Shown in pieces: positions 24,749 through 31,988 of a stretch of 64,000 nucleotides of DNA; position 1 is the first letter of the stretch; each line of letters starts with the position of its first letter. Below the pieces are notes generated by a model. It searched no databases. It saw only the letters and a list, made by a program, of their open reading frames with translations, and was not told the DNA's origin. Both the position numbers and the translations under genes were made by a program. The stretch is taken from positions 6,445,501 through 6,509,500 of the forward strand of contig NZ_CP048882.1 in the NCBI RefSeq assembly GCF_015910445.1. Direction: 5' to 3'. Source of the DNA: Streptomyces bathyalis (GTDB lineage: Bacteria; Actinomycetota; Actinomycetes; Streptomycetales; Streptomycetaceae).

Positions 24749-25109
24749 GGGCGGGCCTCTCGCCCGCGCGGTGATCAAACGCCGGCCGGGTATCCGTTCT
24801 GTGTGCGGCCCACGGCCGACCCGGCAGTCATGTGAATGATCCTAGCGGACCCGGAACTTGAGGAGGAATACGAGAGCGGCCATTGCGCAGCGAGTAATCG
24901 GTCCACGTAGGCCGCTCCCGGGAAGAATCCGGTCCATCGCGTCGGGCGACCCCGGTATTTCCACGACGGAGACTCCTCGTGCCGGTGCCACACCCGCCCA
25001 CCGAGCACAGGTTCAGGACCTGCCCGGCCGGATCGCAGAGGGCGAGCCGGAGCGTCCCCGAACGGATATCCCGTGGCGGCCGCGCGGCACTCTCCCGCAC
25101 GCTGACGGC
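24749..25109. other. Intergenic region between S1-domain and YdjC genes
   Basis: About 360 bases of divergent promoter space. Apart from the TAGGAT box for the S1 gene I see no gene, hairpin or repeat. The right half stays open in the YdjC frame, but the extension has no family similarity. Confidence 0.4.
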
Positions 25110-25976
25110 ATGGACGGACATGCCCGCTCCGGTGAACTGCTCGGATTCCCGCCCGATGCCCGCGTGCTCCTGGTCAACTGCGACGACCTCGGGATGTACG
25201 AAGGCGTCAACGCCGCCGTCGTGGAGTCGGTGGAGCGCGGAATCGCCGGCTCGTGCAGCCTGATGCCGCCCTGCCCAGCCGCCCCGCACGCGATGCGACT
25301 GCTGGGCGAGCGGCCGCACATCCCCTTCGGAATACACCTCACGTTGGTCTGCGACACGGCCGCGAACCGGTGGGGGCCGCTGTCCCCGAAGAGCAACGTC
25401 CCCTCGCTTCTTGACGATTCGGGCGGACTCCACGAGCCCGGAGCCGTCGGCGAACTGCTCTCGAAGGCCCGGATCGAGGAGGTGGAACGCGAGTTCAGAG
25501 CGCAGATCACGTCCGTCGCCGACGCGGGGCTCGGACCCACGCACCTGGACTGGCACTGCCTCGCCGACGGCGGGCGTGACGACATCTTCGACCTCACGCT
25601 GTCCCTGGCGGCCGAGCACGGACTCGCCGTCCGGGTGTGGCTCGGCCGCGGGCGCCGGAAGCTGCGCCCGCTCGGGTTCCCCGTCACGGACAACGACTTC
25701 GTCGACAGCTTCCGCCTCGGCACCGAAGGCAAGTCGGAACGGTACGCGCAGCTCATGCGGGAGCTCCCTGCCGGGCTGAGCGAGTGGGCCGTCCATCCCG
25801 GCCTCGGCGACGAGGAGTCACGCGCCCTCGACCCCGGCGGATGGCTCGTGCGGCGCACCGACCACGAGTTCCTCACCTCACCCGAGGCTCGTGAACTCCT
25901 CCGCGACGAGGGCATATTCGTCACCGACTACGCGGCGGTGCGGGAGGTGTGGCGCCGCGCCGCCTCGTCCCCGTGA
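25110..25976 (+). CDS. YdjC/ChbG-family carbohydrate deacetylase
   Basis: 288 residues from ATG at 25110; no strong ribosome site is visible, so the start is uncertain. The family motifs are VNCDDLGMYEGVNAAV (metal-binding Asp pair), GIHLTLV and THLDWHC, which hold the divalent metal of the NodB-like barrel, and EWAVHPGLGDEESRAL near the end. ChbG removes an acetyl group from chitobiose; other members act on diverse acetylated sugars. No sugar importer is adjacent. The gene converges on the acyl-CoA dehydrogenase operon. Confidence 0.87.
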   Translation: MDGHARSGELLGFPPDARVLLVNCDDLGMYEGVNAAVVESVERGIAGSCSLMPPCPAAPHAMRLLGERPHIPFGIHLTLVCDTAANRWGPLSPKSNVPSLLDDSGGLHEPGAVGELLSKARIEEVEREFRAQITSVADAGLGPTHLDWHCLADGGRDDIFDLTLSLAAEHGLAVRVWLGRGRRKLRPLGFPVTDNDFVDSFRLGTEGKSERYAQLMRELPAGLSEWAVHPGLGDEESRALDPGGWLVRRTDHEFLTSPEARELLRDEGIFVTDYAAVREVWRRAASSP

Positions 25977-26058
25977 ACAGAGTGGGACGGCCGCGGCGCG
26001 CCCGGTCCCGCCCTCCCCGCCGTTGGCAGGGAAGCGGGACCGAGACATCGGCGCGCGG

Positions 26059-27291
26059 CTACTCGGCGGCGGCGTGCCGCTTCAACTCACGCTTGGCGAG
26101 CGAGCGTTGGTGCACCTCGTCCGGACCGTCGGCGAGCTGGAGGGTACGGGCGGCCGCCCACAGCTCCGCCAGGGGGAAGTCCTGGCTGACCCCGCCGGCG
26201 CCGTGCAGCTGCACCGCACGGTCGAGGATGTCGACGACGGCACGCGGCGTCGCGATCTTGATGGCCTGGATCTCCGTGTGCGCGCCCCTGTTGCCCACCG
26301 TGTCCATCAGCCACGCCGTCTTGAGCACCAGCAGGCGCAGCTGCTCGATCTGCACCCGCGCGTCGGCGATCCACTCCCGCACCTGTCCCTGCTCCGCGAG
26401 CTGCCGCCCGAAGGCCGAACGACCCTGCGCCCGGCGGCACATGAGCTCGACAGCCCGCTCCGCCATGCCGATCAGGCGCATGCAGTGGTGGATGCGGCCG
26501 GGGCCGAGCCGGGCCTGGGCGATGGCGAATCCGCCGCCCTCCTCGCCGACGAGGTTGCTCCTGGGTACCCGGGCGTTGTCGAAGACGATCTCCGCGTGGC
26601 CGCCGTGGTAGTGGTCCTCGTAGCCGTAGACCTGCATGGCGCGACGCACTTCGAGACCGGGGGTGTCCCGGGGGACCAGCACCATCGACTGCTGGCGGCG
26701 GATGTCGGGGGCGTCCGGGTCGGTCTTTCCCATGACGATGAAGATCTTGCAGTCGGGGTTCATCGCCCCGGAGATGAACCACTTGCGGCCGGTGATGACG
26801 TAGTCGTCGCCGTCCCGCCTGATGCGGGTCTCGATGTTCGTCGCGTCGGACGAGGCGACGTCCGGCTCGGTCATCGCGAAGCCGGAGCGGATCTCGCCAC
26901 TCAGCAGCGGCTCCAGCCAGGTCCTGCGCTGCTCCGCGTTGCCGAACTCCGTGAGCACCTCCATGTTCCCGGTGTCCGGGGCGGCGCAGTTGACGGCCGT
27001 CGGCGCCAGCCGGGGGCTGCGTCCGAGGATCTCGGCGAGGGGCGCGTACTGCAGGTTCGTCAGCCCCGCCCCGTAGGTGCGGTCGGGAAGGAAGAGGTTC
27101 CACAGCCCGTGCTTGCGCGCCGTCCTCTTCAGCTCCTCCACGATGGGGGGCGTGTCCCAGGGCGACTCCTGCGCGTCGCGCTGCTCGTCGGCGACTGCCT
27201 CGGCCGGATAGACGTGCTCGTCCATGAAGCTCTGCAGCTTCCTGCGCAGTTCCTCCGTACGGGCGTCGTATGCGAAGTCCACTGACTTCAT
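26059..27291 (-). CDS. ACAD10/11-like acyl-CoA dehydrogenase
   Basis: 410 residues from ATG at 27291, overlapping the kinase stop (ATGA). It is a full acyl-CoA dehydrogenase with FAD motifs FAMTEPDVASSDATNIE and GRKWFISGAMNPDCKIFIVMG, and the late QLHGAGGVSQDFPLAELWAAAR. The segments APDTGNMEVL and SDATNIE point to the ACAD10/ACAD11 branch rather than classical beta-oxidation enzymes. In animals ACAD10/11 fuse this domain to an APH-fold kinase, and in the Pseudomonas levulinate pathway LvaC works after the kinase LvaA. Here the kinase gene is immediately upstream, so a role on 4-phospho-acyl-CoA is a reasonable inference. Confidence 0.93.
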   Translation of the reverse strand: MKSVDFAYDARTEELRRKLQSFMDEHVYPAEAVADEQRDAQESPWDTPPIVEELKRTARKHGLWNLFLPDRTYGAGLTNLQYAPLAEILGRSPRLAPTAVNCAAPDTGNMEVLTEFGNAEQRRTWLEPLLSGEIRSGFAMTEPDVASSDATNIETRIRRDGDDYVITGRKWFISGAMNPDCKIFIVMGKTDPDAPDIRRQQSMVLVPRDTPGLEVRRAMQVYGYEDHYHGGHAEIVFDNARVPRSNLVGEEGGGFAIAQARLGPGRIHHCMRLIGMAERAVELMCRRAQGRSAFGRQLAEQGQVREWIADARVQIEQLRLLVLKTAWLMDTVGNRGAHTEIQAIKIATPRAVVDILDRAVQLHGAGGVSQDFPLAELWAAARTLQLADGPDEVHQRSLAKRELKRHAAAE

Positions 27292-28310
27292 CCCTTCCGC
27301 AGCGTGGTGAGTCCGTTGTCGATGAAGACCGGGACGAGGCCGCCTATCCGGTCGAAGCCGGGCCCGACTGTCTGGCCCAGCGTGTAGCGGTAGTGGATGC
27401 CCTCCAGGATCACGGCGAGCTTGAACCAGGCGAAGGCTGTGTACCAGTTGATGCGGGAGACGTCCCGGCCCGAACCGGCGGCGTACCGCTCGATCAGCTC
27501 CTGGGGCGAGGGATGCCCCGGGGCCTCCGCCGTCGAACTGACCGGCGCGTCGGGGACGTTCAGCGGCTCGCTGTACATCACCAGCAGGCCCAGGTCGGTC
27601 AGCGGATCGCCGAGGGTGGACATCTCCCAGTCGAGTACGGAGGCGATCCGGTCGTCCTCGCCCGCGAGCACGTTGTCGAGCCTGAAGTCCCCGTGCACGA
27701 CGGAGGGTTGGGGCGACTCGGGCAGCTGCTGCCCCAGCGACGCGCGCAGTTCGTCGATCCCCTGCAGCTCCCGGCTGCGCGAGGCTTCGAGTTGCTTGCC
27801 CCAGCGGCGCAACTGCCGCTCCAGGAAACCCTCCGGGCGCCCGAAGTCGGCGAGGCCCACCTCCGCCGGGTCCACGGAGTGCAGCGCGACGAGCGTGTCG
27901 GGCAGCGCCAGCCCCAGCGCGCGGGTGCGTTCCGGGCCGAGCGCGGCCAGTTGACCGGCCGTGCGGTACGGGGTGCCCTCGACCTGCTCCATGACGTAGA
28001 ACGGCGAGCCGATCACGTCCTCGTCCTCGCACAGCAGCACCGTCCCGGGCACCGGCACGTCCGTGCCCCGAAGGGCAGTGATCACGCGGTATTCGCGCGC
28101 CATGTCGTGTGCCGTGGCCAGCACATGCCCCAGGGGAGGGCGCCGCACGACCCAGCGGCTGACGCCGTCGGTCACGCGGTACGTGAGGTTCGACCGGCCG
28201 CCCTGGATCACCTCGGCCTCCAGCGGCCCCCGCACCAGGCCCGGCCGCTCCCGGTCCAGATACGCGGCGAGCCGCTCCGGATCGAGGCCGGGCGGATTCT
28301 CCTTGCTCAT
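27288..28310 (-). CDS. ACAD10/11-type APH-fold kinase (putative hydroxyacyl-CoA kinase)
   Basis: 340 residues from ATG at 28310 with AAAGGAG upstream. The kinase core shows GGRSNLTYRV (nucleotide loop), VVRRPPLGHVLATAHDMAREY, catalytic VVHGDFRLDNVL and the metal site VLDWEMSTLGDPLTDLG. This precise set is typical of the kinase half of ACAD10/ACAD11 and of LvaA, which phosphorylate the 4-hydroxyl of 4-hydroxyacyl-CoAs. It is coupled to the acyl-CoA dehydrogenase gene by ATGA. A palindrome at 28433 lies in its upstream region. The LvaB small partner of the Pseudomonas system is not seen nearby. Confidence 0.9.
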   Translation of the reverse strand: MSKENPPGLDPERLAAYLDRERPGLVRGPLEAEVIQGGRSNLTYRVTDGVSRWVVRRPPLGHVLATAHDMAREYRVITALRGTDVPVPGTVLLCEDEDVIGSPFYVMEQVEGTPYRTAGQLAALGPERTRALGLALPDTLVALHSVDPAEVGLADFGRPEGFLERQLRRWGKQLEASRSRELQGIDELRASLGQQLPESPQPSVVHGDFRLDNVLAGEDDRIASVLDWEMSTLGDPLTDLGLLVMYSEPLNVPDAPVSSTAEAPGHPSPQELIERYAAGSGRDVSRINWYTAFAWFKLAVILEGIHYRYTLGQTVGPGFDRIGGLVPVFIDNGLTTLRKG

Positions 28311-28432
28311 GCGTGAGCGCTCCTTTGCGAGGTCGGGGTGGGGGACAGGGAGTGGGCGGCAGGGGGAGTCGGAGGTCGGGGGAGGGGTGTGAGCGGGCTG
28401 ACGGACGACCGTGGGACGGCGGTTGGCACGAT

Positions 28433-28452
28433 CATGCCGACTAGTCGGTATG
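28433..28452 (-). promoter_or_regulatory. Palindromic operator upstream of the kinase/ACAD operon
   Basis: The 12-base core CCGACTAGTCGG is a perfect palindrome; extended to 18 bases it has one mismatched pair. It shares ATACCGACT (minus strand) with the dyad at 18221-18240. It lies about 120 bases upstream of the kinase start in a 252-base intergenic region (28311-28562), which otherwise shows no gene. It resembles sites of TetR-type acyl-CoA repressors. Confidence 0.68.
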
Positions 28453-28562
28453 GCGTCTAGGGGGACAGGGCCACGGACCCCGCTCAACGGCCCGCATGTG
28501 ACGAGACACACCCGCGGACCGGCACCGGACCCGGTGGTCGCGGCGCCGTAGCGGGCGGCGGC

Positions 28563-29222
28563 TCAGGCGTGGCACGCGACCGGCCTGCCGCCGTTCATCT
28601 GCTCCGTGTCCGCCCACACGGAGGGGATGTCGAGCGGTTCTCCCGGAGGGCATCCGTCCAGTTCGGCGTACGCGCGGTGCACGTTCGCCACCAGCCGCTC
28701 GCTCTCGGCCAGTTCGGCGAACTCGCCCGGCCCGGCCCCACGCGCCGCCTCCAGAGGCGTGAGACCGCGCCCGTGCGCAGAGCGGGCCAGTTCCTCGACG
28801 TACCGCAGACAGCGCTCCGCCGTGTCGTACGCCTCCGGCCCGGCGAGCGGCTCGTGGCCCGGGACGACGGTGCGCGCCCCCAGCGCCCGCAGCCGCTCCA
28901 GGGCACGCAGCCGCTCCCGGGCACGCAGCGAACCGCTGAGTGAACCCATGGGGAAGAAGGGGGTGCCGTGGTGGTGGGTGTTCGCGGGTGCGGGCGCGCC
29001 ACTGCCCGGAAGGCTCTCGCGCAGTGCCCTGGCTCTGCGTTCCGTGGCGGCGGTGTCCACCAGCAGGGTCGCCCCGCGGTCGCTGATCCAGCCCGCGTTG
29101 CTCAGGCACCAGCCCCCGTCCGGCTGGATGTAGGCGTGCACGCTTTCGGCGATCTTCTCCGTGTACGGCTCACCCGGCGCCGGCACGCTCCCGCCCGCCT
29201 CCGCCGCTGACGCAGACGTCAT
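28563..29222 (-). pseudogene. MBL-fold hydrolase with internal deletion of the metal site
   Basis: 219 residues from ATG at 29222 (GGGAGAG upstream). The ends match actinomycete MBL-fold hydrolases: AESVHAYIQPDGGWCLSNAGWISD and TLLVDTAATERRARALRE at the front, ARTVVPGHEPLAGPEAYDTAERCLRYV and NGGRPVACHA at the back. The centre jumps from NTHHHG straight to TPFFPMGSLSGSL. In the family these are normally separated by roughly 85-90 residues that include the DH of HxHxDH, the third metal histidine and the bridging Asp (GDLVF). The open frame survives, but the dinuclear metal site cannot form. A duplicated RLRALE/RLRALG follows. Probably an inactive in-frame deletion derivative. Confidence 0.72.
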
Positions 29223-29352
29223 GCGCTGCTCTCTCCCTCGTTCTCCCGCCGCCCGCCGGGCGCCGAACTCGCCCGCGAAGGGGCCGCCCGTTCGGGCCGG
29301 TGGGCTCCGGCGCCACAACGCCCAAAGCTTCTCAGTGCGTTCGGCGCCGCGG

Positions 29353-29916
29353 CTACGGCGCGAGCGCGGCGAGTGCTCTTTCGGTGACGTCCTGAGGCGT
29401 CCCCCCGATGGCGACCGCAGCGCCCCGCTCGTCCGCCTCCAGCGGCTCCAGCGTCGCGAACTGCGAGCGGAGCAGCGTGCGCGGCATGAAGTGACCCTTG
29501 CGGCCGCCCAGTCGCTCCGCGATCAGTTCCTCCGAGCCGTCCAGGTGCAGGAAGAACATCGGCGCGCCGCTCGCGCGCAGCCGGTCGCGGTAACGGCGGC
29601 GGAGCGCCGAGCAGCTGACGACGCCGCCACCGTCCGCGTGCTCCGAGAGCCAGCCCGCGATGGCGTCGAGCCAGGGACGCCGGTCCTCGTCGTCCAGCGG
29701 CGTGCCGGCGGACATCTTCCGTATGTTCGCGGGCGGATGGAAGGAGTCGGCCTCCGCGTACGGCACTCCCAGCCGGTCTGCCAGCAGCTCGCCCACCGTG
29801 GACTTGCCCGACCCGGACACCCCCATCACCACGACCAGGGGCGCCTGCCGGCCGTCGGCCGGCCGGTGTCCGCCGGCCCCTTCCGGCCGCTCCGCGCGCC
29901 CGCTTTCGTCGTTCAC
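29353..29916 (-). CDS. gntK: Gluconokinase
   Basis: 187 residues from GTG at 29916, overlapping the DUF202 stop by GTGA. After a 25-residue flexible leader comes the P-loop VMGVSGSGKSTVG, then EADSFHPPANIRKMSAGTPLDDEDRRPWL, which is the gluconate-binding signature of GntK/IdnK enzymes, and SCSALRRRYRDRLR. It phosphorylates gluconate to 6-phosphogluconate for the pentose phosphate pathway. The leader is longer than in Escherichia coli GntK. No gluconate permease is adjacent. Being coupled to two DUF202 membrane proteins is unexpected for this enzyme. Confidence 0.93.
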   Translation of the reverse strand: MNDESGRAERPEGAGGHRPADGRQAPLVVVMGVSGSGKSTVGELLADRLGVPYAEADSFHPPANIRKMSAGTPLDDEDRRPWLDAIAGWLSEHADGGGVVSCSALRRRYRDRLRASGAPMFFLHLDGSEELIAERLGGRKGHFMPRTLLRSQFATLEPLEADERGAAVAIGGTPQDVTERALAALAP

Positions 29917-30248
29917 CACAGCAGCACCACTCCAACCGTCGCCATGGCCAGTGTGCACAGCACCGCCGCCCGTACGGTCGCGGGCCCCATCCCCGACGGG
30001 CGGTCCGCCTCCATGGCCCTGATGCGCCGGTGTGCCAGCACGAGGAACAGCAGCCACGCCAGCACGCCGAACGCGGCGGCCGACGCCTCGGCAGCCGAGA
30101 CGCCGCCGCCCCCGTACACCGCCTCCCGCACGCCGAGTGCGACGGCGACGGCGAAGGTGAGCGTGGTGCGCCGCCATGCGAAACGCGTGCGTTCCGGCTG
30201 CGCCGCCGGGTCGCCGGTGCGCGCGTTGGGCCCGCCACCTGCGTTCAC
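29913..30248 (-). CDS. DUF202 membrane protein (second of pair)
   Basis: 111 residues from GTG at 30248, which overlaps the preceding stop by GTGA. It has three hydrophobic segments (LTFAVAVALGVREAVY, AFGVLAWLLFLVLAHRRI, VRAAVLCTLAMATVGVVLLW) and the RTRFAWRRTTLTFAVA motif with which DUF202 proteins begin their first span. Function unknown; members are small inner-membrane proteins. It is the middle gene of a three-gene coupled set ending with gluconokinase. Confidence 0.82.
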   Translation of the reverse strand: MNAGGGPNARTGDPAAQPERTRFAWRRTTLTFAVAVALGVREAVYGGGGVSAAEASAAAFGVLAWLLFLVLAHRRIRAMEADRPSGMGPATVRAAVLCTLAMATVGVVLLW

Positions 30249-30640
30249 CTGCCGCGCCCCAGCACCACGGCGACGAGCACCAGAACGGCGGCCAGCGCGG
30301 TCGCCGTCGCCAGCAGCACCGGGAAGCGGGAGACCGGAAGGTCCTCACCGAGCCGCATCGCCCGCTCGCAGCGCATCCAGTGGCTGACCGCCCGGAACGC
30401 GCACAGCGCCCCGCACGCCAGTACCGCCACCGAGATCGCCGTGCGTACGCCCCAGCTCAGCCCCGTGAGGAACTGATCGACGGCGATGCCTCCCGCGACG
30501 AGTGCCAGCGCGGTGCGGATCCAGGCGAGGAAGGTGCGCTCGTTGGCGAGCGAGAAGCGGTAGTCGGGCGTGCTGCCCTCAGCGCGCAGGCGCTGAGGTG
30601 CGAACCACAGCCGGAGTGTCGCCATGAGCCGGTCGATCAT
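30245..30640 (-). CDS. YidH-type DUF202 membrane protein
   Basis: 131 residues from ATG at 30640. The typical cytosolic leader PDYRFSLANERTFLAWIRTALALVAGGIAV leads into the first of three membrane spans; LACGALCAFRAVSHWMRCERAMRLGEDLPVSR and a last hydrophobic stretch follow. This is the YidH branch of DUF202; function not established. It is the first gene of the operon. A TAGGCT box (30653-30648) lies seven bases before the ATG, so the message may be leaderless. Confidence 0.88.
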   Translation of the reverse strand: MIDRLMATLRLWFAPQRLRAEGSTPDYRFSLANERTFLAWIRTALALVAGGIAVDQFLTGLSWGVRTAISVAVLACGALCAFRAVSHWMRCERAMRLGEDLPVSRFPVLLATATALAAVLVLVAVVLGRGR

Positions 30641-31046
30641 GCGGACGAGCCTACGGGCCTTCGCTCCGGGGGCCGATACGCCCGACGCCGCATGCTGGAC
30701 CTTCCGCTCTTCACGCCCCGGGAAGCGGACCGCGTACGGGGGCGGGCGGCGCCCCGTGACGTCTCGGGGGAGCAGACTCGTGAAGCACCGGTAGCAGCAC
30801 CGGGCCAGGGGGACCGCCTGCGGCACGTCGACGGCGCGGCCCCCGCGCGCTGGGTCGAGGAGAGCGCCAGGGACCTCTCGACGGCCATCCCGACGCCGGT
30901 GCCTGCCGGATTCGAGGCGTACGCACGGGTGTTGCACCCCGCCGGGGCGGCCGGTGGCGGCTTTGTGACCGGGGGGGGGACCTCGCCGCGGGGGCCGCCG
31001 GCGTCCCGTCGGCATGGCACGCGGCGCGCAGCGGCGCAGGCGCAGT
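30641..31046. other. Intergenic region, no gene seen
   Basis: 406 bases between the DUF202 promoter and the Nudix stop. It contains a run of nine G (30971-30979), rare even in this GC-rich sequence and prone to slippage or sequencing error. No plausible frame, long hairpin or repeat was found. Confidence 0.45.
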
Positions 31047-31586
31047 TCAGCCGCCGTCGCTCAGTCCGTGCCAGGCACGCAGCCGCCGGTGGCACTCGAG
31101 TCCGTCCGGGACGACCCGCCACTGCGGCAGCGTCAGCCGGCGCTCCAGCTCGTCCTCCGGGAGGAAGTCCCACCAGTCGATCTCCTCCCGCTGAGGCTCC
31201 ACGGGCAGCTCGCACACCAGCTCGTAGACCCGGAGGAACCAGGTGTGCTCCGGCGACTCGTACAGGAACGTGAAGCGCGGCTCGGGCGCGGGCAGACCCC
31301 GCACGCCCAGCTCTTCCTCCGCCTCGCGCAGTGCGCAGTCGTCGTAGGACTCGCCGGCCCCCACGACGCCGCCGACCACCACGTCGTACATCGACGGGAA
31401 GACCAACTTCCGCGGTGTGCGGCGGTGTACGAAGATCCGGCCCAGCGGATCGCGCACCTGGACGGACGTGGACCGGTGCCGCAGCCTCCGCGCCATCGCC
31501 TCGCCCCGCGGCGCCTGCCCGACGACGCGGTCCTCCTCGTCGACGATGTCGAGCAACTCGTCCGCCGAGAGCGGCTGCTGGGTCAT
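31047..31586 (-). CDS. Nudix hydrolase (Idi-like/8-oxo group)
   Basis: 179 residues from ATG at 31586 with AAGGAG. The Nudix box is GGVVGAGESYDDCALREAEEELGV (G-x5-E-x7-REAEEELG), complete with the metal-binding glutamates. The N-terminal ELLDIVDEEDRVVGQAPRGEAMARRLRHRSTSVQVRD and the later WWDFLPEDELERRL match the group of isopentenyl-diphosphate-isomerase-like Nudix proteins common in actinomycetes. It hydrolyses a nucleoside-diphosphate-linked substrate; which one is unknown. It stands alone and divergent from the FAD dehydrogenase. Confidence 0.93.
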   Translation of the reverse strand: MTQQPLSADELLDIVDEEDRVVGQAPRGEAMARRLRHRSTSVQVRDPLGRIFVHRRTPRKLVFPSMYDVVVGGVVGAGESYDDCALREAEEELGVRGLPAPEPRFTFLYESPEHTWFLRVYELVCELPVEPQREEIDWWDFLPEDELERRLTLPQWRVVPDGLECHRRLRAWHGLSDGG

Positions 31587-31988
31587 CCGGCTCCTTGTGC
31601 TCCGCGCCCGGAGGCGCCTGGTCCACCGACAAAGAGTCTCGCAGAACGCCCCGGCCGTTCCGGCGGGGCGGCGGGTGAAGTGCACGGGTGGCGCGGTGCC
31701 GTCCGGCCAGTGACCGGACGGCACCGACGACTCGTCCGTGCCTGCGGAGCGGGCCCCGCCTCGGCTCGGCCCCTGCAGGCGGAGCGTTTGAGGCAGGGCG
31801 AGGCGCACGGCGGCGGGACCGTGCAGACAGCAGGTCCCTGACGCGCTGGGTGCGCCCGGTGCGCGGCAGTCCGCGAATGGACGGCCACTGACCGTGCGCC
31901 CCTGGGGTGCCGCGCGCGACCGCGGGGGCATACTCTCCCGTCACCAGATCTTCAGGGCGGACAATCGGGCGCGGAACAGGTGGGACGC
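31587..31988. other. Divergent intergenic region with 12-bp-stem hairpin
   Basis: The region holds promoters for the Nudix gene and the FAD dehydrogenase. A perfect inverted repeat, GGTGCCGTCCGG (31695-31706) and CCGGACGGCACC (31714-31725) with loop CCAGTGA, sits upstream of both genes, so it is not an ordinary terminator. Nothing else was recognised. Confidence 0.5.
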
